Below, in pieces: positions 53,106 through 61,370 of a stretch of 64,000 nucleotides of DNA. The DNA is taken from the NCBI RefSeq assembly GCF_024171535.1, contig NZ_JALJZV010000001.1:372001-436000 (forward strand), read 5' to 3'. Under the pieces are notes generated by a model that made no database searches, was not told the DNA's origin, and saw only the letters and a list, made by a program, of their open reading frames with translations. Positions within the stretch are counted from its first letter, which is position 1; each line of letters opens with the position of its first letter. The position numbers were made by a program, and so were the translations under genes. The stretch comes from Flavobacterium sp. HSC-61S13 (GTDB lineage Bacteria > Bacteroidota > Bacteroidia > Flavobacteriales > Flavobacteriaceae).

Positions 53106-55036
53106 TATAATTCGTTTTTTAAATGATTAAGTGCATTTAATATATATGTTGGAACCATAAATGACACTTTGGCTTCGTCTAAGTTTTCAAGCATATGAAT
53201 TGAGAAATCTTGGGCGAATTCTGCTTTCTTAGGAAAACTTTTCCATAATAGAATTGCTGTTTTTCTTCTTTCTTCCTCTGTCATTATATCTTGTGGAAAT
53301 GTTGCCATATAATTAATGGTTTTGTTTATTTTATCAATTTCAATTGAACTGATATATTTCACAAGAAAGTTCTCCTTAAAATTTCTTCTATCAACATTTA
53401 CATTATGCAATGCTACTTCATATTCGAGTGTCTTAAATGATTCGAATATTTTAATATTGTCTACCGAGTTTTTGACAGAATTTAGGTTTTTTATTCTTGA
53501 ACCAGCTTTACCTTGCTGTATCGAGTCGTATAGTGTGTCAATTATTGAATTATCATTTATTAATTTGTCAAAGCTGTAATCTGACTTTTTAGAGTCTGTA
53601 AATCTGTCATCATCCGTAATTACGGATATAGGCTTATTTATTCTTTCTAAAGGGTTTGAATTATTAAACAAATATAAAAAAGGATAGAAGGAAGTTCCAC
53701 CGACATTAACAATCTCAGTCCTATAGTCTTCCAATTTATAATCTTCTAATTGTGTAAAAGCAGAAACTAATAATTCTTCAGAAATTCCTTCAATAAATAA
53801 TATTGATTTGGCAAATAGAAGCTGAGATTTTGTTACATCAATATATCTTTGAAGTTTCTTCATCCTAATTTCAAAATCAGAATCTACTAATTCTTTGTTT
53901 TTTGTTGTGTCTTCAATTATTTTTTCTGACTCTCTATTTTGAAATTGTTTATCAAGCTTAGTAGCTCTACCAGAATCCAATAAAATGAGATTTTTTAAAG
54001 GAACTTTTGAGGTTAGAGTAGGTGAATGAGTTGTTATAAATAATTGACTATTATCTGTTGAATTTGCATTATTAAGAAAATTATATAAGCTTAATTGTAA
54101 TTGGGGATGAAGGTGTGATTCGGGTTCTTCTATTAGTAAGGCAAAATGGGGAAGACCATTATCTTTAATTTGTTCAGTAATGTCGCCCAATACGACAGCA
54201 ATGTATATTAGATTGTTTAATCCTAAGCTATTTTGCCAAAGATGAAACCCTTCGTCAACTAAATTTGTTCTATCGTGCGGAAGATATGGTTTTATAGCAT
54301 TTACGATGTACTCGGTTTTGGCGTCTTCTATCCTTACTCCAATTTTATTATCAATAACTTTTTTGAAAATATTCTCAAGATTCGTGTTTACACCATCTCT
54401 TGTATTTTTAACTTCCTCACGAGCCAATAATTGGGAATTTGCATCTTTAATTATTTGTTCAATATCTGCTTCAGATTTTTCTCTCTTAACGAATCTTTTT
54501 ATTACTTTACCAAGTATGTTGTTTCGAGTACTTAATAAATCTCTAGTACTATCTCTCAGTGCTCCTAGGTAGTAATGTTGAAACAATTCAAATGTTTTAT
54601 AGTCTGCTTTTTGACCATCAATATTTCCTGTGTTATAAGAGAAATGAGGATATTTGCCATCACCTTTGTCTTCATAAGAAATTGAAATTTTAGCATAATC
54701 ATCTTCTATTTTATGAGGGTCAATTACCATATATTCATAAAAAGCACCTTTTTGAGCAGTTGATAATCCTTTAAAAACATACGTGATTGTAACGAGAGTT
54801 GATTTTTGTATAGTTCTATTTCCAATCGTATTTGTTATTTTTTGATGGAAATCATCAAATGATACTGAAATTTCTCTTATTGGTTCTCCAATGTTATATA
54901 ATAGTCTTATGGCATCAATAATAGCAGATTTTCCACAACCATTTTCTCCAATAATTATATTTAGTTTAGGGTCGAATTCTGTTTCGATTAATTCGATTCC
55001 CTTATAGTTTTCAACTTTTATTTTAGCTAGATACAT
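53105..55036 (-). CDS. OLD-family ATP-dependent nuclease (GajA-like)
   Basis: 643 aa. The N-terminal ATPase has Walker A GENGCGKSA near 30-38, Walker B HFALLIEEPESHLHPQ near 297-312 and the switch LFITTHSPTLTSKVP near 332. A C-terminal TOPRIM domain follows: SILFIEGISEELLVSAF near 410 (catalytic Glu) and PISVITDDDRFTDSK near 475 (acidic cluster). OLD nucleases nick DNA under nucleotide control; with a UvrD-like helicase next door this is the Gabija arrangement of anti-phage defence. Slightly longer than typical GajA. The gene starts 209 bp downstream of the RES-domain gene. Confidence 0.9.
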   Translation of the reverse strand: MYLAKIKVENYKGIELIETEFDPKLNIIIGENGCGKSAIIDAIRLLYNIGEPIREISVSFDDFHQKITNTIGNRTIQKSTLVTITYVFKGLSTAQKGAFYEYMVIDPHKIEDDYAKISISYEDKGDGKYPHFSYNTGNIDGQKADYKTFELFQHYYLGALRDSTRDLLSTRNNILGKVIKRFVKREKSEADIEQIIKDANSQLLAREEVKNTRDGVNTNLENIFKKVIDNKIGVRIEDAKTEYIVNAIKPYLPHDRTNLVDEGFHLWQNSLGLNNLIYIAVVLGDITEQIKDNGLPHFALLIEEPESHLHPQLQLSLYNFLNNANSTDNSQLFITTHSPTLTSKVPLKNLILLDSGRATKLDKQFQNRESEKIIEDTTKNKELVDSDFEIRMKKLQRYIDVTKSQLLFAKSILFIEGISEELLVSAFTQLEDYKLEDYRTEIVNVGGTSFYPFLYLFNNSNPLERINKPISVITDDDRFTDSKKSDYSFDKLINDNSIIDTLYDSIQQGKAGSRIKNLNSVKNSVDNIKIFESFKTLEYEVALHNVNVDRRNFKENFLVKYISSIEIDKINKTINYMATFPQDIMTEEERRKTAILLWKSFPKKAEFAQDFSIHMLENLDEAKVSFMVPTYILNALNHLKNEL

Positions 55037-55245
55037 TTCTTTTTTTTGCGTTATTTGGTATTATCGATAGTTCTAATCTAATGTTTAATATAAATACAGA
55101 AATATTTTTTGCTTTAAAATCATTACTAAAGCTCCATTTATTCTATATGAAATATTGTGAATTGCTCATCATCCTAATATTACAGGATTAGTTAAAATAT
55201 TTGCGACTATGTTGGACAAAATATCTCCGTATCACCTGTTTTCAA

Positions 55246-56202
55246 TTATCTATATTTACTAATTTCTTCTATCATTTTTTCATCAAGTAATTTAGTGTCA
55301 AATAAAATATAATTTTTACCCTCTCCAGTTTGCACACTTGGATATATAATTCCATCATAATTTAATGATTTACAGCAATCAGATATAAAACGTGTAAAAT
55401 AATATTCAGGTTTATATTTAGAATCATCATTAGTTTTAGAACTCATTATAGAAGATAATACGATTGCGTTTAATAAATTGTCTTTATCCCATTCTAAAAA
55501 GTCACCAACAGAGTTCAAGTCTAATAATTTTAATTCTTTTTTAATTTCAAATTTAGCAATGTATAAATTTTGTTCCGGTTTTCTTAATTCAGTAAAACAT
55601 GTATTTTTTGTGTCAGCACAATATATAACCGGAATGCCTAAATGGTTGTATCTTCCTTCGTTTGTACTATTAGGTGGTGGCGCAAGAAAGTCAGAGTTTG
55701 AATATTCCTCTTTTTCTATTATTCGCCCCCTAAATAATGGAAAATCAAGTTTAATAAAGTTTGTTTTTGTCGAAATATACTCAAGTATTTCATAAACTTT
55801 TAAAGCGAGCTCATTTTTAAGAGCCATATAAGGAGTTTCTCTTATTTGTTGTTTAAGTATTTCAAATTCAAATTCAATTTCGTCATAAACACTAAATTCA
55901 AATTCAAAAGCCCAAAATGAATTATCAATGGGACAACTACAACGAGGACATGAAATTCTATAGAGATTTTCTAAATACTCACTTTTTGTATATAATAGAT
56001 TCATTCTACTCAATTCGTAGAAAGAATGGATGTCCTGGGAGAAAGCTTTAGATAAACGGTCAATGACTATGGGCCACTTTGATATAAAATCGTCTAAACA
56101 TTCGCTACAACATTTTATGTCAGCTGTCAACCATTTATCTACTTCTGCTAAAAATTCATCTTCAAAAAAGTCAAAGTTTTTTGTTTCTTCTAAACCAGGC
56201 AT
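55246..56202 (-). CDS. RES-domain protein with HEPN-like N-terminus (predicted NAD+-acting)
   Basis: 318 aa. The C-terminal half (about 150-318) has the RES pattern: LFRGRI near 155, LAPPPNSTNEGRYNHLGIPV, IYCADTKNTCFTELRKPE near 200 and a final YDGIIYPSVQTGEGKNYILF. RES proteins of Xre-RES toxin pairs phosphorolyse NAD+; the R, Y and E positions for this seem present. The N-terminal half is helical with two Cys pairs (CCSEC and CPRC), as in HEPN/RES fusions. It is upstream of the Gabija-like genes on the same strand but 209 bp away, so co-expression is possible, not certain. Confidence 0.75.
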   Translation of the reverse strand: MPGLEETKNFDFFEDEFLAEVDKWLTADIKCCSECLDDFISKWPIVIDRLSKAFSQDIHSFYELSRMNLLYTKSEYLENLYRISCPRCSCPIDNSFWAFEFEFSVYDEIEFEFEILKQQIRETPYMALKNELALKVYEILEYISTKTNFIKLDFPLFRGRIIEKEEYSNSDFLAPPPNSTNEGRYNHLGIPVIYCADTKNTCFTELRKPEQNLYIAKFEIKKELKLLDLNSVGDFLEWDKDNLLNAIVLSSIMSSKTNDDSKYKPEYYFTRFISDCCKSLNYDGIIYPSVQTGEGKNYILFDTKLLDEKMIEEISKYR

Positions 56203-56660
56203 ATACTATTTTTATATTATTATATTTACGATATTTCTTTTTTTGAAGGATTGTTAAATATATCCTTATCATCTCGAATCTTTAAAAAGTCTAGATTTTC
56301 AAAATTCAGATAAGAAGTAAACGCATATTCATAAATAATGATTACTATTAATTTGCCGAAATAAACTTTCCATAATTGGAAAATTTCTAAAAGCGTAGAT
56401 TTTGCTATTACATTGGTATTTATAAAAACCTTCCATTAATTACTTGATAAAGGTGATTAAAAATATTTTTTGTAAAATTGACGTAAACATATTCAATAGT
56501 TAGTCAACCCACGTATGGAAACCCGTAAAAACTATAAAAATAATCAATTGTATTTTTGTTAATCACTCTTAAAGCTTTAGAATGTGTATAAATATTTATT
56601 TTTAGTTTACAAAAAAAGCCTAACCGAAGGTTAAGCTTTATTATATAGTTGTAACGATTT
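56203..56660. other. Intergenic stretch
   Basis: About 460 AT-rich bases between the second XRE gene and the RES gene. Apart from the terminator at 56611-56639 I see no gene or repeat; it must hold the RES gene promoter. Confidence 0.5.
56611..56639 (-). terminator. Terminator of the second XRE gene
   Basis: AAGC-c-TAACC-GAA-GGTTA-a-GCTT hairpin with one internal mismatch and A7 on its left, which is a T run on the minus strand. It lies 22 bp past the XRE stop and separates that gene from the RES gene. Confidence 0.7.
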
Positions 56661-57071
56661 TTATTTGTTGTGAATGAGCTTTTCTAAGCGTACCATCATT
56701 TCGTCCTTTTCCTTGAGCATACGTTCGTAGAGGGCTATTTTATCATTGTGGAGTTGAATTATTTTGTCGATTGGGTCGTTATTGAAAACTGGGTTGTAGT
56801 TGATAAAACCTTGTGTATCGTGAAATGTATTTGATATAATATTTACAGCTTGTTCTTCATCAAAATTTTCAATGGCTTCAACGGGTATTTTTAGTATTTG
56901 GGCTACTTGTTCGAGTATGGTGTTGTCGATGGTTTCTTTTTGTTCGAGTAGGGATATTTTTTGTTGGTTCCAATCATCGCCCAATTCATAGGCCAAGGCA
57001 TCTTGTTTGATGCTTAGCATTTCACGGAAACGTTTGATGTTGCGACCTTGATGTATTTTGTTGTTTGCCAT
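56661..57071 (-). CDS. XRE-family helix-turn-helix regulator (copy 2)
   Basis: 136 aa from the ATG at 57071, where MANNKIHQGRNIKRF begins in line with copy 1; the open frame extends 36 codons further but lacks similarity. HTH (FREMLSIKQDALAYELGDDW) and the C-terminal helix (HNDKIALYERMLKEKDEMM) match copy 1 nearly residue for residue, with divergence mainly around 85-105. Monocistronic, closed by its own terminator. Flanks the defence block at its right side as copy 1 does inside the left part. Confidence 0.9.
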   Translation of the reverse strand: MANNKIHQGRNIKRFREMLSIKQDALAYELGDDWNQQKISLLEQKETIDNTILEQVAQILKIPVEAIENFDEEQAVNIISNTFHDTQGFINYNPVFNNDPIDKIIQLHNDKIALYERMLKEKDEMMVRLEKLIHNK

Positions 57072-57215
57072 AACTCTGTGTATTGTATGTTCAAATATAG
57101 GATTTTTAATTAAAAAATCAGCAGTTAGCTTATTTGTTTCTTCACTCGGATTGTACTTCTTTGGTGCCAAAATGAGCATTTAGCTCATCGTTTGTAAAAA
57201 GTTGTTTGTACCGCG

Positions 57216-58328
57216 TTATTTTAAATATTGAGCAAATAGATTGATTGCTTCCGTTTTAACTGCTTCGTATTTGTAATCTTCATTAAAACCTAAACCAGAA
57301 TTAATATGAGTAGTACCTTGATTAGCACAGAGTAAATATTTTGAGCCTCCTAATTCCACCGAAATTGGAGAAAATTCCGTTTGAACTCGCAACATTGTTT
57401 TTTCACTTTTGTCGTTTACATAAAATAAGTGTTTGTTGTAAATCTTACCTTTATTTTCATTCTCATAACGTTCAAAAACCAATACTTTATAACCTTTCCA
57501 TTCGAATTGATCAATACAAAACATGTCTTCTAGATTTGTTTCTTTTAATTCTCCCTTTCGATGTGCCTCATACAAGGTCTTTTTCAAAGCAACTGCCTTA
57601 TCGTAGGTTTTATTGTGATAATAGATCTGGATTAGCTTGGCGTAAGAGTGATAGTCATTTGGTGAAATTTCAATGATTTCCTTGAAAATGGGTTCTGCTT
57701 TATCTAAGTTCTTCTGTAATGATTCCAGTAAACCAATATTAAACAATGTGTCTACATAATACTCTGATTCGGATGTCATTTTTTCTTTCGCCTGATAAAA
57801 GGCTTTTAAGGCAGTTACATCATCTTTTAAACTTGAATAAGCTTGGCCCAACATATAGTAGGAGCGAGCAGGACAATTAGGGAGTTTAGTTGCTTTGGTG
57901 TATGATTCTGCGGCTTTCATATAGTTTTTTTGCATAGTATAAGAATCACCAAGACCGGTATAGAATTTTTCATCATTTGGGTTTAATAGAATTGCCTTTT
58001 CAAAATTAGGTATAGCTTCCTCATAGTTACTTAAATAGTTTAATGTGGATGCTTTTATAAAATAAGGCGCCGAATCCTGATTGTCGAGCTGGATTGATAA
58101 ATCCATGAATTTTAAACAATCAGTATCATTTTCTAACATAAAAAAAGCGTGCCCGATGTAGTATAGCGATTTGGCTGAAAGTTTATCGTAGTTATTAGCG
58201 TATTCAGCTACAATGATATCGTAATTATTAGATTCAGTGAGTTTTTTTAATTTATCAAGTTCTATGTCCTGAGCGTTAACGCAAATTATAGAAAAAAGTA
58301 ATAGAATAGTGGTTGTTATGAGTTTCAT
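57216..58328 (-). CDS. Exported tetratricopeptide-repeat protein
   Basis: 370 aa with signal peptide MKLITTTILLLFSIICVNAQ. About six TPR units span roughly 30-250 (for example APYFIKASTLNYLSNYEEAI, EKFYTGLGDSYTMQKNYMKA, ARSYYMLGQAYSSLKDDVTA). A beta-rich end of about 100 residues (MFCIDQFEWKGYKVLVFERY) follows. Probably periplasmic or surface-bound. No enzymatic motif. It sits between the integrase remnant and the second XRE gene and shows no clear operon. Confidence 0.8.
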   Translation of the reverse strand: MKLITTTILLLFSIICVNAQDIELDKLKKLTESNNYDIIVAEYANNYDKLSAKSLYYIGHAFFMLENDTDCLKFMDLSIQLDNQDSAPYFIKASTLNYLSNYEEAIPNFEKAILLNPNDEKFYTGLGDSYTMQKNYMKAAESYTKATKLPNCPARSYYMLGQAYSSLKDDVTALKAFYQAKEKMTSESEYYVDTLFNIGLLESLQKNLDKAEPIFKEIIEISPNDYHSYAKLIQIYYHNKTYDKAVALKKTLYEAHRKGELKETNLEDMFCIDQFEWKGYKVLVFERYENENKGKIYNKHLFYVNDKSEKTMLRVQTEFSPISVELGGSKYLLCANQGTTHINSGLGFNEDYKYEAVKTEAINLFAQYLK

Positions 58329-58504
58329 TAGTGTTTATTTTGGTTACAAGAAATTGCTGAAGGAAATTGAAGTACCATTCTTTCAGCCTTTTTGATTTTA
58401 TTCAAAAGTGTTTTTATTGACGAAAATATAAAAAAAATCAGTAAAGCGTATTTTTATCTTAGCTAAATATGTTATTCATGGACTAACTACTTATTTTGAA
58501 AAAT

Positions 58505-58951
58505 CTATTCTAACTTAAAATCTTTTTTCTTAAGTATAGTTACGTACCTTTCATGTGTTCCAATAGCGTACTCTTTAGGTACAAGTCTAAAGATTTCGTC
58601 GTTATGCATTTGGAATTCTTCTAAAACTTTAACTTTACGAGTTCCTTTGCCTTGGATGTAATCCATAAGCACAGAGGCAGTAATAAGCTCTTCATTACTT
58701 AAGAGCTCTAATTTGTACTTGGTAATCTTAGATACAATTGTATCTAAGATGTAGTTTATCGTTTTAGCGTCTTCTTTAGCACCATTGGCATGACCATATT
58801 TTTGATTCCATCGTTTGGTATCCCCTTTATGACTTATAGAAGTGTCTTTGCGAATACCATCGAATGTGATTCTAAGGTGATCAATACCAAAATCACTTTT
58901 CTCTCTACTTGGTTTGAGAAAAAAATTGATTGATAAACTTTTTTCTAACAT
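58505..58951 (-). pseudogene. Tyrosine-recombinase integrase, N-terminal fragment
   Basis: 148 aa. It has the arm-type DNA-binding start of Bacteroidota phage/ICE integrases (ISHKGDTKRWNQKYGHANGA, INYILDTIVSKITKYKLELL) and the beginning of the SAM-like core-binding domain (YAIGTHERYVTILKKKDF), then a stop. The whole catalytic domain with R-H-R-Y is missing, about 250 residues. It lies near tRNA-Ser, as an integrase of an element inserted there should, so the island is probably no longer able to excise itself. Confidence 0.75.
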
Positions 58952-59222
58952 AATTCAACTGTTTTATAATTACTAAAAGTTGAATTAAAACCTTCCGAAA
59001 TCATAGTCTAAAAACTCTCTGGTGCCTTTTGGGGTCTAGGTTTGCTCTATTAAAAGGTGTACAAAATATTAAATTTTTTGCGTGCACCTAAATAACCGTG
59101 TTTTTTGTGCACTTTTGAATAAAATGCTATATGACAAAAACAAAAAAAAACCTATAATTAATTGATAATCATTGGTCTTTCGTGGTTTTTATGGCTTTCA
59201 AAAAGTAATCTTTTGTAAATCA
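58952..59222. other. Non-coding stretch behind the integrase start
   Basis: About 270 AT-rich bases; the left part should include the integrase promoter. Together with the repeat region to its right, no gene is seen from 58952 to the tRNA at 60006. Confidence 0.5.
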
Positions 59223-59239
59223 GCGAAGAAAGTGGGATT
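59223..59239. other. Possible degenerate attachment site (tRNA-Ser 3' end copy)
   Basis: GCGAAGAAAGTGGGATT matches 15 of 17 bases with GCGGAGAAAGAGGGATT at 60005-60021, which is the 3' end of tRNA-Ser on the plus strand. It lies between the integrase remnant and the tRNA, where an attachment site is expected. Confidence 0.4.
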
Positions 59240-59276
59240 AATTCTTCAACCCTGAAGAGGAAGTGAGTTCAAAGAA

Positions 59277-59310
59277 AGACCATGGTCTTCGACCTTGGTC
59301 TTTTTGTTTT
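59277..59310 (+). terminator. Terminator-like hairpin, first copy
   Basis: AGACCATGGTC-TTC-GACCTTGGTCT with one mismatch and a T run. Its surroundings, GTTCAAAGAAA before and AGTTCGCTTTTGA after, are repeated around the hairpin at 59894-59921, so this is a diverged duplicate of the end of the repeat array. Confidence 0.7.
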
Positions 59311-59344
59311 TAGTTCGCTTTTGATTGAGTAGAATATTAAAGAC

Positions 59345-59886
59345 TGGATTGCCTCCGCTTCTCTGCGGATCGCTGTAGGGGAGAGTGGTTCATAAAAATG
59401 ACACTGTTATTTAGATAATCGGGATTACCTTCGCTTCGCTTCGGTGTTCCCGTTGAGGGAGAGCTGTTCAGTGGCACGGCCACAAAATCTTTTTAACAGA
59501 CATATGAAAAGGAATAAATATAGGGATTACCTTCGCTTCGCTGCGGTGTTCTTTGTAGGGGGGAAGCGGTTCAGTGGCAGGCACAGCGAATTTGCATTAG
59601 ACTTATGAAAGAGGGGAGGATAAGATGGGATTACCTCCGCTTTGCTACGGTGTTCCCGTTGAGGGAGAGCTGTTCAGTGGCACGGCCACAGCGAATTTGC
59701 ATTAGACTTATGAAAGAGGGGAGGCTAAGATGGGATTACCTTCGCTTCGCTGCGGTGATCCCTTGTGGGGGGAGCGGTTCAGTGGCACGGCCACACCGAA
59801 TTTGCATTAGACTTATGAAAGAGGGGAGGCTAAGATGGGATTACCTTCGCTTTGCTACGGTGTTCCCGTTGAGGGAGAGCTGTTCA
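59345..59886 (+). repeat. 105-bp tandem repeat array, about six copies
   Basis: Units begin at 59345 (degenerate), 59421, 59523, 59627, 59732 and 59837; lengths are about 76, 102, 104, 105 and 105 bp, and the last is cut off by the terminator hairpin. Each starts GGGATTACCTTCGCTTCG, contains GTTCAGTGGCACGGCCAC (a small hairpin GTGGC-ACG-GCCAC) and most end in GAAAGAGGGGAGGCTAAGAT. Neighbouring units differ by point changes. Because 105 is a multiple of three, one plus-strand frame stays open over four units, which is not evidence of a gene. Confidence 0.92.
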
Positions 59887-59893
59887 AAGAAAA

Positions 59894-59921
59894 ACCACGG
59901 TCTTCGCCCGTGGTATTTTTT
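59894..59921 (+). terminator. Terminator-like hairpin at the end of the repeat array
   Basis: ACCACGG-TCTTCGC-CCGTGGT followed by ATTTTTT. It directs plus-strand termination, although no plus-strand gene lies nearby, so the repeat array itself may be transcribed. Confidence 0.75.
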
Positions 59922-59968
59922 GTTTTCAGTTCGCTTTTGAAAGTAAAACTTTCAACGCTTCCTTAAAA

Positions 59969-60002
59969 CAAAAAAACCGATAGTAAAACTATCGGTTTTT
60001 CT
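59969..60002. terminator. Terminator behind tRNA-Ser
   Basis: Perfect 10-bp stem AACCGATAGT-AAA-ACTATCGGTT with A run on the left and T run on the right. It ends minus-strand transcription of tRNA-Ser, just past its 3' end, and can act on the other strand too. Confidence 0.88.
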
Positions 60003-60005
60003 TTG

Positions 60006-60090
60006 CGGAGAAAGAGGGATTCGAACCCCCGGACCTGTTACAGTCAACAGTTTTCAAGACTGCCGCAATCGACCACTCTGCCATTTCTCC
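60006..60090 (-). tRNA. tRNA-Ser(UGA)
   Basis: 85 bases on the minus strand. The acceptor stem GGAGAAA pairs with TTTCTCC, the anticodon loop is CTTGAAA with anticodon TGA, there is a long variable arm (TGTTGACTGTAACA) as in class II tRNAs, the T loop is GGTTCGAATCC and the discriminator base is G, as for Ser. CCA is not encoded. Its 3' end faces the accessory island, the usual orientation for integration at a tRNA gene. Confidence 0.96.
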
Positions 60091-60233
60091 AGTGCCTTTC
60101 ATTGCTGAATTGCGAGTGCAAATATAGGGGCTTTTTCGACTTAAACAAACTTTAATAAGATAAAAATATTAAATTTTTTAAGCGTCTTTTTTAACTGATT
60201 TGCCGTAAGCGCTTTAGCTGAAAAAATTTTTTA

Positions 60234-61370
60234 TTAAAAAGTCACATATTCATCGATTTCCAAGCCGTAACCCGTCATACCAACGCGTTTGGTCTGCTCA
60301 GAATTCGTCATCAATTTGATCTTACTAATATTTAAATCATGTAAGATTTGTGCTCCTATACCGTAATCCTTATTGTCCGTAGTCATTTTCGGTGCTTCTA
60401 TAACCTCCGAAGATTGTTGCTGCTCTTTTAAAAGTGCCAAACGATTTAATAGGTTAGAACTCTGCAATTCTTGATTAATAAACAAAATAGCGCCTTTTCC
60501 TGCTTGATTGATCGCTTGGAAGGCTGATTCTAGTTTCTCGTCTAAATCACCGCTTAAAGCGCCTAATACGTCGTTATAAACAGTAGAGGCGTTGATGCGG
60601 GTTAAGATGGATTCTCCAGTATTCCAAGATCCTTTGGTCAAAGCCAAATGCACTTGTTTGTTCGTCGTTTGTAAATACGCTCGGAGTCTATAGGTTCCAA
60701 AACGGGTTTCAATTTCGAAATCTTCTTTTTTTACAATCAGACTATCGTGCTTCATACGATAAGCAACCAAGTTTTCAATAGAAATGATTTTTAAGTCGAA
60801 TTTCTTAGCTACCAACATCAATTCAGGTAGGCGAGCCATAGAACCGTCTTCGTTTAAAACTTCTACCAATATTCCCGCTGGTTTAAATCCCGCTAAACGA
60901 GCTAAATCAACCGCTGCTTCGGTGTGTCCAGTTCTTCTCAATACTCCACCTTGCTTGGCGATTAATGGAAAGATATGTCCCGGACGACCTAAGTCTTCTG
61001 CTTTGGTGTCGTCATGGACTAAAGCAGCTATGGTTTTGGCACGATCGTGAACCGAAATTCCCGTAGTACATCCATGTCCAATCAAATCGACAGATACCGT
61101 AAAAGCCGTTTGGTGCAAAACGGTATTGTTATTCACCATCGGGTGTAAGTCCAACTCCTTACAACGCTTTTCAATTAATGGTGCACAGATCAATCCACGA
61201 CCGTGTGTGGCCATGAAATTGATCATTTCAGGGGTTACTTTTTCTGCTGCGGCGATAAAATCACCTTCGTTTTCACGATCTTCATCATCTACTACAAGGA
61301 TTACTTTCCCTTGACGGATATCTTCAATCGCTTCCTCAATTGTATTGAGTTGTATATTAGAATTAGACAT
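60234..61370 (-). CDS. ribB: 3,4-dihydroxy-2-butanone 4-phosphate synthase with degenerate RibA-like domain
   Basis: 378 aa from the ATG at 61370; the frame is open further upstream, but [15 protein letters not shown] is where the protein begins. The RibB domain (about 1-205) is intact: [46 protein letters not shown] and [12 protein letters not shown]. It converts ribulose 5-phosphate to the four-carbon riboflavin precursor. The C-terminal half resembles GTP cyclohydrolase II but lacks its three zinc-binding cysteines ([17 protein letters not shown] where the enzyme has HSEC...D-C-x-C), so it should not make the GTP-derived precursor. The start overlaps the permease stop by 8 nt, so the genes are coupled. 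Confidence 0.93.
   Translation of the reverse strand: MSNSNIQLNTIEEAIEDIRQGKVILVVDDEDRENEGDFIAAAEKVTPEMINFMATHGRGLICAPLIEKRCKELDLHPMVNNNTVLHQTAFTVSVDLIGHGCTTGISVHDRAKTIAALVHDDTKAEDLGRPGHIFPLIAKQGGVLRRTGHTEAAVDLARLAGFKPAGILVEVLNEDGSMARLPELMLVAKKFDLKIISIENLVAYRMKHDSLIVKKEDFEIETRFGTYRLRAYLQTTNKQVHLALTKGSWNTGESILTRINASTVYNDVLGALSGDLDEKLESAFQAINQAGKGAILFINQELQSSNLLNRLALLKEQQQSSEVIEAPKMTTDNKDYGIGAQILHDLNISKIKLMTNSEQTKRVGMTGYGLEIDEYVTF

Noticed and set aside
55246..57071. Xre-RES toxin-antitoxin pair formed by the second XRE gene and the RES gene
   Set aside because: They are about 460 bp apart with a terminator between, and the XRE protein lacks the MbcA-type C-terminal domain as far as I can see.
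59345..59886. CRISPR array
   Set aside because: The units are contiguous near-copies of about 105 bp without unique spacers, and no cas genes are in the window.
59605..59940. 111-codon plus-strand reading frame with three similar blocks
   Set aside because: It exists only because the repeat unit is 105 bp, a multiple of three; composition and place show a non-coding tandem array.
60006..60090. Integrase-mediated disruption of tRNA-Ser
   Set aside because: The tRNA is complete, with matching acceptor stem and its own terminator, so it should be functional.
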